From: an uncultured Lachnospiraceae bacterium
Lineage (GTDB): Bacteria; Bacillota; Clostridia; Lachnospirales; Lachnospiraceae
Assembly: GCA_949471785.1 (NCBI GenBank)
Contig: CASWRE010000018.1
Span: 1-60,189, forward strand
Reading direction: 5' to 3'
DNA length: 60,189 nt
Part shown: piece after piece, positions 17,468 to 26,183 of the stretch
Layout of the letters: every line of letters starts with the position of its first letter
Position numbering within the stretch: position 1 is the stretch's first letter
Position numbers and translations under genes: made by a program
Notes under the pieces: model-generated
Database searches by the model: none
The model's input: only the letters and a program-made list of their open reading frames with translations
Told to the model about the DNA's origin: nothing

Positions 17468-18988
17468 CTATTTCAACCCGTTCCTCTGAACGGCTGTAAC
17501 TTCCTGATATTTCCGCAGCACGAAATAGATCGTCGTGCCTTCCCCCTCCACGCTGGTGGCCCACACCTTACCTCCATGATCCTCCATGATCTTCCTCACA
17601 ATGGACAGGCCGATGCCGCTGCCGCCCTTTGAGGAATTGCGCGAAGCGTCCGTGCGGTAGAACCGCTCGAAAATACTGGGTACCTCCCGGGCCTCTATAC
17701 CTCTGCCGTTATCCTCCATCTCAATCTGTATAAAATCCCCTACGTCCCGCAGACGAATCTGAATCTTTTGTTTTTCCTTGTCCATATACTTGATAGAGTT
17801 GCTGATTACGTTATTGATCACTCTCTTTAACTGCTCCGCATCGGCAATCACAATCACATCCTGCCCCACCTGACAGCTGTACTCCAGCTCAATCCCCTCG
17901 TTTTCCAGCTCAATGCCCAGCTCCTCCGCACAATCGTCAAAATATCCGGCAATATGAATCTTACTGAACGTATAGGGAATCCGATTCGTATCAATCTTAG
18001 AGTAAAAGGTGAGCTCATTGATCAGCCGGTCCATCTCATTCGCCTTCATATAGATAGTACGAATGTAACGGTCTATCTTCTCCGGCGTATCCGCCACGCC
18101 GTCCATAATCCCCTCCACATAACCTTTCACCGCCGTGATCGGCGTCTTCAAATCATGGGAGATATTGCTGATCAAAGCCTTGCTCTCCTGATCAAAGGCC
18201 ATCTTCTCCTCCGTAGTCGCCTTGAGCCGGCGGCGCATGTCCTCAAAGGCCTCACACAGGTCATTGATTTCCTCCACCGCGCAGCCCTCGACAGTAAAGT
18301 CCAGATTGCCCGCTTTTATATTGTTGGTTGCCGTTTTCAACTGATTCAGGGGAGCATTAATGCTGGTATAGATCCACACGCTCATGATAAGACTGCTCAA
18401 TGCCAGCACGCAGACCGCCAGAATAACCAGGCTCGTCATCATCTCCTGTATCTGAGGCGCCAGCGCCGACGAACTGGTCAGCACATACAGACTGGCCTCG
18501 CGCCCCCCCTCCGCCTCAAAATCGAGCTGTTTCACCAGCGCCTGCACCTGACCGCCCAGATAGACACGGTTTTCCCGGGCGTCCGGATAGCCCCGGTAAC
18601 CGGGAAGCATCCCATAGATCATATCCTGTTCGTCCTGCAACATACCGCCGGCCCCCGAATACACAATCTCGCCGTCCACCCGCAGGATCAGGCAGGAATG
18701 ACGGCTCTCCATCTCCGCATTGATCTTTTCCAGATAAGAGAGATCCAGAATACGGGAGGGTTCTTTACTGATCTGCTCCTCCAGCATAGACACATAGCTT
18801 TCTGTCAGATTGCTGATCAGAGCCGCATTGTCCGACAGCGTATCGTAAGTCACTTTTATGCCATAATTTTTTTCCATCATATGAAGCTGATGCCTCATAA
18901 ACCCGAAAAAACCGCCGGCAATCAGAAGTACCGGGAGCAAAATCATGATCACAAAGGCCAAAACCAGTCTCGTCTTTAATTTTTTCAT
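17468..18988 (-). CDS. Membrane sensor histidine kinase
   Basis: A 506-residue sensor kinase from ATG 18986-18988 (GGAGGAAAG upstream), chosen over an upstream ATG without a site. There are two membrane segments (near residues 8-30 and 180-205) around a ~150-residue extracellular sensor, then HAMP (SINAPLNQLKTATNNI). The H-box is NISHDLKTPITAV, N-box VISNSIKYM, G1 DNGRGI and G2 GGSGIGLSIV. Autophosphorylation then phosphotransfer to the adjacent regulator is expected. The sensor domain is not one I recognise. Confidence 0.93.
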   Translation of the reverse strand: MKKLKTRLVLAFVIMILLPVLLIAGGFFGFMRHQLHMMEKNYGIKVTYDTLSDNAALISNLTESYVSMLEEQISKEPSRILDLSYLEKINAEMESRHSCLILRVDGEIVYSGAGGMLQDEQDMIYGMLPGYRGYPDARENRVYLGGQVQALVKQLDFEAEGGREASLYVLTSSSALAPQIQEMMTSLVILAVCVLALSSLIMSVWIYTSINAPLNQLKTATNNIKAGNLDFTVEGCAVEEINDLCEAFEDMRRRLKATTEEKMAFDQESKALISNISHDLKTPITAVKGYVEGIMDGVADTPEKIDRYIRTIYMKANEMDRLINELTFYSKIDTNRIPYTFSKIHIAGYFDDCAEELGIELENEGIELEYSCQVGQDVIVIADAEQLKRVINNVISNSIKYMDKEKQKIQIRLRDVGDFIQIEMEDNGRGIEAREVPSIFERFYRTDASRNSSKGGSGIGLSIVRKIMEDHGGKVWATSVEGEGTTIYFVLRKYQEVTAVQRNGLK

Positions 18989-19094
18989 GCGCTTTCCTCC
19001 CATTCCTGTCCCTCATTATAGCATAAGCGCCCGCAAGGTACTCTTTCTTTTTCTAAATCTTTTGTTAAAATCCTGTAAACATTTACCCCTTCTA

Positions 19095-19123
19095 TTGACA
19101 CATACAAAGAACAGCAGTATATT
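19095..19123 (+). promoter_or_regulatory. Consensus promoter of the metK leader
   Basis: TTGACA (19095-19100), 17-base spacer, TATATT (19118-19123). It is placed about 60 bases before the SAM riboswitch and gives a leader of roughly 280 bases. Confidence 0.8.
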
Positions 19124-19182
19124 AGCTTTGACAAAAAAGAGTAGTTGTTCCGTTAGTTCACGGGTACGATTACCAAATAAGT

Positions 19183-19282
19183 TCTCTTATTCAGAGTGGC
19201 GGAGATACATAGGATCTGTGAAACCACGGCAACCCCTGGCGACAGGAAGGTGCCAGCCTGAGCGATCGATTCGAACAATAAG
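19183..19282 (+). promoter_or_regulatory. SAM-I (S-box) riboswitch of metK
   Basis: The leader carries S-box landmarks: CTCTTATTCAGAGTGGCGGA at the 5' side, GAAACCACGGCAACC, GGAAGGTGCCAGCCTGAG and a closing AATAAG. CTTATT (19185-19190) can pair with AATAAG (19277-19282) as P1. It binds S-adenosylmethionine and should cause early termination of metK when SAM is high, through the hairpin just downstream. Known riboswitch family, read by motif. Confidence 0.92.
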
Positions 19283-19310
19283 GGGATTGAACATTCCGAT
19301 ACAATGTTGG

Positions 19311-19338
19311 GTCCGCTTATGAGTGGACTTATTTTTTT
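19311..19338 (+). terminator. Riboswitch-controlled terminator
   Basis: GTCCGC (19311-19316) pairs with GTGGAC (19323-19328, one G-U), followed by T7 at 19332-19338. It sits between the SAM-I aptamer and metK and is the expected expression platform. Confidence 0.8.
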
Positions 19339-19409
19339 GCCTACTTTGCGAAACGCCGAAAGGCGATACGAAATACCCATAGGGTATACATACTGAAAGG
19401 AGAATGATC

Positions 19410-20603
19410 ATGGAAAAACGCTTATTTACTTCTGAATCCGTGACAGAGGGCCATCCCGACAAAATGTGCGACCAGATCTCAGACGCCATCCTGGACGCCC
19501 TGATGGCGCAGGACCCGATGAGCCGTGTGGCCTGCGAGACCTGTACTACTACGGGTCTGGTCCTGGTGATGGGAGAGATCACCACAAAAGCCTATGTGGA
19601 TATCCAGAAGATCGCCCGAGACACTATCCGGGAAATCGGCTACACCGGCGACGAGTACGGCTTTGACGCCGATACCTGCGGCGTGCTGACGGCCATTGAC
19701 GAGCAGTCCGCCGATATCGCCATGGGTGTAGATAAAGCCCTGGAAGCAAAGGAAAACAGGATGTCCGAGGCAGCTCTGGACGCCATAGGCGCCGGCGATC
19801 AGGGCATGATGTTCGGATACGCCACAAACGAGACAGACGAATACATGCCCTACCCCATTTCCCTGGCGCACAAGCTGGCCAGACAGCTCACAAAGGTGCG
19901 CAAGGACGGTACTTTAAACTATCTGCGCCCCGACGGCAAAACCCAGGTAACTGTGGAATATGATGAGAACGGCAAACCATTTCGTCTGGACGCCGTGGTT
20001 CTGTCCACGCAGCACGACCCGGATGTGACCCAGGAACAGATCCATAAGGACATCAAAGAATATGTATTCCGGCCGATCCTGCCCGCCGAAATGGTGGACG
20101 AAAATACAAAACTGTTTATCAATCCCACCGGACGCTTCGTCATCGGCGGCCCCCACGGCGACAGCGGCCTGACCGGCCGGAAGATTATCGTGGATACATA
20201 CGGCGGCTATGCCCGTCACGGCGGCGGCGCCTTCTCCGGCAAGGACTGCACGAAAGTAGATCGATCCGCAGCCTATGCCGCCCGCTATGTGGCAAAAAAT
20301 ATTGTAGCCGCAGGGCTGGCCGACAAATGTGAAATCCAGCTCTCTTACGCCATCGGCGTGGCTTATCCTACTTCTATCATGGCCGATACCTACGGCACCG
20401 GTAAGGTAGACGATGCCAGGCTGGAGGAAATCATCCGCGAGAATTTCGACCTGCGCCCCGCCGGCATCATCCGGATGCTGGACCTGCGCCGTCCGATCTA
20501 CAGGCAGACCGCGGCCTACGGCCATTTCGGCCGGAACGATCTGGATCTGCCCTGGGAGAAACTGGACAAAGTGGAAGAACTCAAGAAGTATCTTCCGGCA
20601 TAA
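19410..20603 (+). CDS. metK: S-adenosylmethionine synthetase
   Basis: A 397-residue enzyme making SAM from methionine and ATP. Hallmarks: [20 protein letters not shown] at the start, [12 protein letters not shown] near residue 118 and [19 protein letters not shown] near 270. I chose ATG 19410 (MEKRLFT) because AAAGGAG lies at proper spacing; the ATG two codons earlier is too close. It is a single gene under SAM-I riboswitch control with terminators on both sides. Length and active-site motifs are intact. Confidence 0.97.
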   Translation: MEKRLFTSESVTEGHPDKMCDQISDAILDALMAQDPMSRVACETCTTTGLVLVMGEITTKAYVDIQKIARDTIREIGYTGDEYGFDADTCGVLTAIDEQSADIAMGVDKALEAKENRMSEAALDAIGAGDQGMMFGYATNETDEYMPYPISLAHKLARQLTKVRKDGTLNYLRPDGKTQVTVEYDENGKPFRLDAVVLSTQHDPDVTQEQIHKDIKEYVFRPILPAEMVDENTKLFINPTGRFVIGGPHGDSGLTGRKIIVDTYGGYARHGGGAFSGKDCTKVDRSAAYAARYVAKNIVAAGLADKCEIQLSYAIGVAYPTSIMADTYGTGKVDDARLEEIIRENFDLRPAGIIRMLDLRRPIYRQTAAYGHFGRNDLDLPWEKLDKVEELKKYLPA

Positions 20604-20622
20604 ACAACAATATATTCCCGTC

Positions 20623-20658
20623 AAAAACAGCATGACCTTCCGCGGTCATGCTGTTTTT
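20623..20658. terminator. Bidirectional terminator between metK and ybaK
   Basis: A 15-bp perfect stem (AAAAACAGCATGACC at 20623-20637 with its complement at 20644-20658) gives T-runs on both strands and ends the convergent metK and ybaK transcripts. Confidence 0.9.
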
Positions 20659-20690
20659 ATTGTGCGCCCGATGGGCGCGCGTTCTCCGTT

Positions 20691-21161
20691 TTATTGATAC
20701 CCCTTACATACGTCCACCCACTTTTGATACCCGGAATACCGCTCCAGCTCCGGAATCGTAAGCTCAATGGCGCTGTTTGCGCTGCCGCAGGCGGGAAATA
20801 CCGTCTCAAAACGCTTCAGGGACACGTCCAGATAAACTTCTGTGCCTTCGTTCACCACGAAGGGGCACACCCCTCCCACGGCATGGCCCACCAGGGTTTC
20901 CGCCTCCTCCCGGGAGAGCATTTTCGCTTTCGTTCCGAACTGTTCCTTGTATTTGCGATTGTCGATCTTCGCGTCCCCGGCAGCCACCACCAATAGGGCA
21001 TGGCCTTCTTTCAAAAACGACAGCGTCTTCGCTATTCGCCGGGGCTCACAGTTCAGCGCCGCCGCTGCCAGCTCCACCGTCGCACTGGACATATCAAGCT
21101 CCCGTACTCTGCCTTCCAGGCCATATTCCCTGAAATATGCTTTTACTCTTTCTATGGACAT
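20691..21161 (-). CDS. YbaK/EbsC-family aminoacyl-tRNA editing-like protein
   Basis: A 156-residue YbaK/ProX-type protein. Family members hydrolyse mischarged Cys-tRNA(Pro) or Ala-tRNA(Pro). The lysine motif is IAKTLSFL near residue 43 and the pocket is GHAVGGVCPF near 92-101, both typical. It is monocistronic, convergent with metK. The 147 bases between it and the membrane protein gene show no other gene. Confidence 0.88.
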   Translation of the reverse strand: MSIERVKAYFREYGLEGRVRELDMSSATVELAAAALNCEPRRIAKTLSFLKEGHALLVVAAGDAKIDNRKYKEQFGTKAKMLSREEAETLVGHAVGGVCPFVVNEGTEVYLDVSLKRFETVFPACGSANSAIELTIPELERYSGYQKWVDVCKGYQ

Positions 21162-21308
21162 TCTCTTTTCCTCCTCACCTGTTCGGATAAAAAACCCGGC
21201 TCGTCCGAACTGCCGCGACAGTTCATCCTTTTTATCACAAAAGCCATTATAGCATATTCTCTTGAAAAAAGAAGCAAAGAAATAGCGGTAAGCCCGAGAG
21301 GCAGCCTG

Positions 21309-22571
21309 TCATCGGGTGAAAAATAAAAACGAAATTCCCAGGGGCGCCGCCAGCCACAGTCCTCTGTGGGCAGCCCATACGCCGCTGATTTCCCCGCACC
21401 GCACGGACAGCGCCGCCAGCCCCGCCCAATGGAGAATGATCAGAGTTGTCAGCGTATAGACAGATATTCCCGCCAGCCGTCTCGCCACTCCCCAGTATAG
21501 CCAAAAAGCCAGAAACAAAAAAAATATTCCCACAGCGGCAGCCCAAAGCACCGCCTGCTCCCTTTCTGTCTTCTCGCATCCAAATAAAAATCCGACGGAT
21601 GCCGCGATCTCCTGCCCTTTTCTGCTCCAAAAAGCAAAGTCCGACCATTTTGTGGGCAAAAGCTCATGAACGGAAAAACTGCCGCCCCAGTCCATAGCAA
21701 AAATCAGCATATACAGATACAGAAATGCCGCCGCCAAAATCCCGAGACGGCGGATCAGAATACGGACCCTCGGATAGGGCACGATTCTCTCTTCATCCAT
21801 GACAGCGGGCGGCTCTTTCTTTTGATTCTCCGGCGCGGAGCACCCGTCTTCCGCCCGGGCACGGAGCACGGCCGGACACCCCCGGGATAATCCGCGTACG
21901 CCGTACAGCGGATATAATCCCACAAAAAGCAGCAGTCCCCAGGCCGCCAGCTTTGCCGCCAGGGCGGCATATTCCAGAGAAAGCTTTTTTCCGCTCAGGC
22001 CGTGACGCAGCAGAAAGTCATCCGCCTGACTTCCCGTGTCTCCGATCGTCAGCCGATCCATTGTCCCTGCAAAATCTTCCCCGGCCTGAACAACGATCCG
22101 CCCCCGGCCGCGGCGCAGGATGCCCCGGATTACCCTCTGCCGGTTTCCGCAAAAAAGTGTCTGCCCCACCACGTTCTCGCTGCCGAACAGCTGCCGGGCC
22201 AGATCTGCGGACAGCAGACACCCTCCCTCATCCCCAAAAAGGAGCTCTGGCGCGCTGCCGTCCTGACAGGCCAGCCCCGTATTGCCAAAACATTCCGTCA
22301 CCGACGCCGGCAGGCGGCTGTATCCGCCGTCCTCCGCCAGAATTTCCCCGGGCGCCTCTCTCCACAGCGCAAAATCCACAGGCGCGTCCTCCTCATTTTC
22401 CATGGAGGACATCCTCTCCCCCGTTTCCCGGTCCGCCCCGCCATCCAGCGCCACCACCGTTCCCCTGTGCAATTTTGCCGTGTAATCTGCCTGTACCAGT
22501 CCATATCCCAGACACAAGGTGAACGCCATCCACAGCAGATACATGGCCGCGTATCCTTTTACCCCTCTCAT
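21309..22571 (-). CDS. MacB-like ABC permease-type membrane protein without ATPase domain
   Basis: About 420 residues from ATG 22569-22571 (GGGGAG upstream). One membrane segment near residues 5-27 is followed by an extracytoplasmic part with a MacB periplasmic-core-like stretch (ADLARQLFGSENVVGQ then VIRGILRRG). At least four further membrane segments follow (near 215-235, 275-295, 340-362, 370-390). No Walker motifs. In MacA/MacB systems an HlyD-type adaptor is paired with such a permease, and the HlyD gene lies 94 bases upstream. It is the last gene of the five-gene operon. The ATPase must be supplied elsewhere (inference). Confidence 0.65.
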   Translation of the reverse strand: MRGVKGYAAMYLLWMAFTLCLGYGLVQADYTAKLHRGTVVALDGGADRETGERMSSMENEEDAPVDFALWREAPGEILAEDGGYSRLPASVTECFGNTGLACQDGSAPELLFGDEGGCLLSADLARQLFGSENVVGQTLFCGNRQRVIRGILRRGRGRIVVQAGEDFAGTMDRLTIGDTGSQADDFLLRHGLSGKKLSLEYAALAAKLAAWGLLLFVGLYPLYGVRGLSRGCPAVLRARAEDGCSAPENQKKEPPAVMDEERIVPYPRVRILIRRLGILAAAFLYLYMLIFAMDWGGSFSVHELLPTKWSDFAFWSRKGQEIAASVGFLFGCEKTEREQAVLWAAAVGIFFLFLAFWLYWGVARRLAGISVYTLTTLIILHWAGLAALSVRCGEISGVWAAHRGLWLAAPLGISFLFFTR

Positions 22572-22665
22572 CTCATCTCCCCGCAAAATCATTACCTCCC
22601 CGATTTACTTCGTATCCCATGCCGTTCCCCCGGGCCGGCCCCTCCTCCGGACAGGAACAGACGCT

Positions 22666-24396
22666 TTATTCCTCCATCAGCCGTACCCGGCTTCCTGCCT
22701 CGATGGTCCGGTCGGCGTAAACCACAATCTGCTGCTCGCCCGTGAGAGACCCCTCTGCCAGCGCCGCATAGGAATCGTTCTTTTCCGCCACGGTCACGTC
22801 CACCCGCTGCACCGTCAGCGTATTGCCCAGTACCGACGGCGTCTCGTTCACCACCCACACGAAATTCCTCTGATTATCCTGATGGAGGGCGGCAAGGGGG
22901 ACGGTGACCGGATATTTCTGCGTCTTTTTCACACAGATCATCGTAACCGAGGAGCCGAGAGCCGGTCCGTCGCTTCCGAGGCGCACGGTTACCTCATACT
23001 GCTCCTCTGTATCTTCCGTCTCTGTTTCCGACGCCGTCACAGAATCCACCGTATATTCCCCCAGATCTTTCCCGCTGCCGTCCGCTCTCAGCGTCACCGG
23101 ATCGCCCGGAGCCAGATACCGTGACTGCTCTCCGGTAATCCTGGCGGTAAACCGACTGCCCTTTTGCACATCCGCCATCCTGAACGCCGCCGTATCGCCG
23201 GTTCGGTCGCCCACCATGACGCAGATTTCGGTAATCACGCCGTCCACCGGGGCACAGATTCTGCCCTCCTGCTCTCGCAAAGCTTCCAGTTTCGTAAGCT
23301 CCGCCTGTTTCTGCTCAATCTCCAGTTCTGTGACGGTCCCGCTGCTGTCGCTCTCCTGTGGCTCCCGGGCGTCCTCCAGGGCCCGGCGGGCAGCCTCTTT
23401 GCTGTCCTGCCCCGCATTCCTGGCGGCCTTCAGCTCCTTTTCTTTTTGCTCTACATCGGCGGCCAGCGCTTCCTCCTGTTCATCTAAACCGGCCTGGTTG
23501 TCCTTCTGCCGCTGCGCCTCGTAATCTGCCAGAGCGTCTTCGGCCTCTTTCAGATCTTTCCCGGCCTGCTCCGCCGCTTCCTTCGCTTCGTCCAGAGCTT
23601 CCTGATAGCCCTGTTCAACTTCACTGCGAAGCGATTCCTCCTCCTGGGCCGTGAGCCCGGGATTTTCCTGACGGGCAGCCTCCAGAGCGTCCTTCACGGC
23701 GTCCTCCCTCTCAGCCGTAAGCCGCACCTGTTCCTCCTCGGCCGCCGCCAGGGCGTCTTCCTTCTCCCCGATGTCATCCTCCAGCGATTTCCGTACGCTG
23801 CCCGTCCCGTCTTCCGCCGCGCCGGACACCTGTTTCCGCTTCTTTCGAAAATTTGCCAGCTTCTGTTTTGCCTGTTTCAGCTCCTTCTCCGCCTCCGCCA
23901 CCGTCTGGCTGCTCTGTTTTTTCGCCTTTGCATAATCCTTGCCGGCCCGCTCTGCGGCCTTTTGCCGCTGCGCATTCGCCGCCGCTTTCTGGCTGTCCGC
24001 GTCCGCCTGGCTCAATGTCAGCTTCTCAATCTCCAGTTTCGCCGCCCGGATCTGTTCGTCAAGATCATCCATATCCAGTTCCAGCAGCAAATCCCCTTTC
24101 TCCACCTGCTGCCCCTGAATCACCGGAATGCCGTTCACGACAAGCCCCGCCTGCACCCGCAGCGCCACTTCCCGCTCCGCTTGTACCTTCCCCTGCGCCT
24201 CGATACTCCTGTCCAGCGTCCGCGGCGAAGCCTGCTCCACCTTCACCCTGGCGATTGTCACGCCGTCCGCCGCCCTGGACAGAACCGTAAACCCCGTCAT
24301 CAGGCAGAGAAACAGACAAAGTCCCCGCAGCGCCTTATCCCGCAGCGTGACATTCCGCTCCTCCAAAAATTTTAAGAATTCTTCCAGTCTCCCCAT
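22666..24396 (-). CDS. HlyD/RND-adaptor-type membrane fusion protein
   Basis: A 576-residue periplasmic-adaptor-type protein. One N-terminal membrane segment (LRGLCLFLCLMTGFTVLS) is followed by the biotinyl-lipoyl half (LVVNGIPVIQGQQVEKGDLLLEL), then a long ~300-residue coiled coil rich in Ala/Glu/Lys (AEKELKQAKQKLANFRKKRK and many similar heptads). The second lipoyl half is ICAPVDGVITEICV, with beta-barrel strands to the C-terminus. The coil is longer than in usual HlyD/MacA proteins (roughly 100-200). It may bridge the thick wall or sense wall structure. It lies between the permease pair and the MacB-like gene. Confidence 0.82.
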   Translation of the reverse strand: MGRLEEFLKFLEERNVTLRDKALRGLCLFLCLMTGFTVLSRAADGVTIARVKVEQASPRTLDRSIEAQGKVQAEREVALRVQAGLVVNGIPVIQGQQVEKGDLLLELDMDDLDEQIRAAKLEIEKLTLSQADADSQKAAANAQRQKAAERAGKDYAKAKKQSSQTVAEAEKELKQAKQKLANFRKKRKQVSGAAEDGTGSVRKSLEDDIGEKEDALAAAEEEQVRLTAEREDAVKDALEAARQENPGLTAQEEESLRSEVEQGYQEALDEAKEAAEQAGKDLKEAEDALADYEAQRQKDNQAGLDEQEEALAADVEQKEKELKAARNAGQDSKEAARRALEDAREPQESDSSGTVTELEIEQKQAELTKLEALREQEGRICAPVDGVITEICVMVGDRTGDTAAFRMADVQKGSRFTARITGEQSRYLAPGDPVTLRADGSGKDLGEYTVDSVTASETETEDTEEQYEVTVRLGSDGPALGSSVTMICVKKTQKYPVTVPLAALHQDNQRNFVWVVNETPSVLGNTLTVQRVDVTVAEKNDSYAALAEGSLTGEQQIVVYADRTIEAGSRVRLMEE

Positions 24397-24492
24397 ATGC
24401 TTCCATCCTCTCTATGGCCGTGATTTTCTTCCGCTAATGGCCGTTTCCCCAAAACCTTCCGCCCACGGCCGCCGTATCTGTCCTCATTTTCT

Positions 24493-25344
24493 CTATTCCT
24501 TCACCGCCGCCGCCATAATGCCCTGTTCCAGATAATCCTGTCCCGCAAAAAATACGAAAAGCGCTGGAATCAGCACGGTCACCGAGGCGCAAAACGCCAG
24601 CCCCGCCTCCTCCAGCCCGATATTGGGCAGATACAGCGACAAAGGCCACAGCGCCGGATCTTTCAGGTAGGCCAGCGGCTGCTCGATCAGATTCCAGTAC
24701 TCCAGGAAACCCAGCACCATGGCCGACACGACGCCGCCGCTTCCCAGGGGCAGACCCAGGTAGAAAAAAATCTGCAGATCCCCCGCGCCGTCCAGCTTTG
24801 CCGACTCGATCACCGCGTCGGGAATCCCCCTGAAAAACCGGTACATGATAAATACCGGAAAGGTAGAAAATATCCCCGGCAGCCAGATACTGCCGTAAGT
24901 ATCCAGAAGATGCAGGCCGGAGAGCACCAGATAGCCGGAAAGCATGGTCACCTGAAAAGGCATCATCATCAGAATGACATACATCATAAACAACGCCCGT
25001 TTCAGCGGAAAATCATACCTGGCAAATCCCCAGGCCGCCGGAACCGCAATCAGAAGCTGCCCCGCGAGCACCCCGGCAGTCAGCCGCACCGAATTCCAGA
25101 ACATCACAAAAAACTGGGGAGAATCCAGCAAAAGCTCCACCCAGGAGGCGAGCGTGGGGTACAGGGGAAGGAACCGCCAGGAGACAAACTCCGATCCGCC
25201 GGATAAAATGCCGCCCAGGGTCTCCCGCACCTCCTGTTTGCCCATCAGAGAGCCCACCGCCAGAAAAATCACGGGATAGCAGGCGACAAGCGCCAGCAGG
25301 GCCAGAAAACCAATCATGATCTTACTTCCAAACTTCACTGTCAT
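24493..25344 (-). CDS. Sugar-type ABC transporter permease (MalG-like)
   Basis: A 283-residue permease of the carbohydrate uptake CUT1 type. Six predicted membrane segments and the cytoplasmic EAA loop ESAKLDGAGDLQIFFYLGLPL (near residue 187) that contacts an ATPase. The start overlaps the stop of the partner permease by an ATGA, so the two are translationally coupled. The operon has no ATPase gene; a shared MsmX-like ATPase is typical for such systems (inference). Confidence 0.9.
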   Translation of the reverse strand: MTVKFGSKIMIGFLALLALVACYPVIFLAVGSLMGKQEVRETLGGILSGGSEFVSWRFLPLYPTLASWVELLLDSPQFFVMFWNSVRLTAGVLAGQLLIAVPAAWGFARYDFPLKRALFMMYVILMMMPFQVTMLSGYLVLSGLHLLDTYGSIWLPGIFSTFPVFIMYRFFRGIPDAVIESAKLDGAGDLQIFFYLGLPLGSGGVVSAMVLGFLEYWNLIEQPLAYLKDPALWPLSLYLPNIGLEEAGLAFCASVTVLIPALFVFFAGQDYLEQGIMAAAVKE

Positions 25345-26183
25345 TCCTCCTCGCCCCAGGCCCTCTGCAACAGCAGAACCAGAAACAGGATCACCAGAGA
25401 CATCAGCACCGCCCCCGCCGCCATTTTATCCATATCCAGATCCCGGAACCAGTTGTTAAACAGGTGCTGTATGAGGTACATGCTCTGATCCGGATAATTC
25501 CCCGCCACCAGATACGCTTCCCGGAACACTTTGAAAGAGTTTAAAAAAGACAGCACTGTGATCGTAAACAGCGTGGGTATCAGGTTCGGCAGAGTAATCC
25601 GCCAAAAACACTGCCATTCATTCGCCCCGTCCACCCGGGCCGCCTCGCCAAGGCTCTCTGGTATGGCGGAAAGCCCCGCCATCCAGAGCACCACATCATA
25701 ACCCAGATTTTTCCATATGTAACTGAATACCAGCACGCCGAAGGCCGTGCCCGAATTCATCCAGTCCCTGGCGGGAAGCTGCAGCAGGCTCAGCCCGCCG
25801 TTCAAAATACCCTGGCGGTCGAAAAGCGCCCGCCAGAGCAGCACCACCGAAGCCACCGGAATGGCCATAGGTACCAGATACGCGCTCTTTAACCGGCCCC
25901 CCCAGGTTTTATACCGCTGTAAAAATACGGCGGTAAAGAGGGACAGGCCGATCAGCAGGGGAATGCAGACTGCCGCAAACCGGGCCGTATTCCCCGCCGC
26001 CAGAAGAAATGCCTGATTGCCCAGCACGTTTCGGTAATTAGCAAGCCCCATCCATTTGCCGTTCACGGCGCCCATAAAAGAGCGCCGCACCACGTCCACG
26101 AAGGGCAGCAGGATGAACACGATCACCCCCAGAAGGCTGGGCAGAATGAACCAGAATCCTTTACCCGCCCGCTTATTCCGCAA
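25341..26183 (-). CDS. Sugar-type ABC transporter permease (MalF-like)
   Basis: A 280-residue permease with membrane segments near residues 9-30, 68-90, 100-125, 145-170, 195-215 and 250-272, and an EAA loop EAARVDGANEWQCFWRITLPN near 182. It overlaps the solute-binding gene by 11 bases and the next permease by 4 bases, so the three are coupled. The substrate is set by the binding protein and is unknown. Confidence 0.9.
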   Translation of the reverse strand: MRNKRAGKGFWFILPSLLGVIVFILLPFVDVVRRSFMGAVNGKWMGLANYRNVLGNQAFLLAAGNTARFAAVCIPLLIGLSLFTAVFLQRYKTWGGRLKSAYLVPMAIPVASVVLLWRALFDRQGILNGGLSLLQLPARDWMNSGTAFGVLVFSYIWKNLGYDVVLWMAGLSAIPESLGEAARVDGANEWQCFWRITLPNLIPTLFTITVLSFLNSFKVFREAYLVAGNYPDQSMYLIQHLFNNWFRDLDMDKMAAGAVLMSLVILFLVLLLQRAWGEEE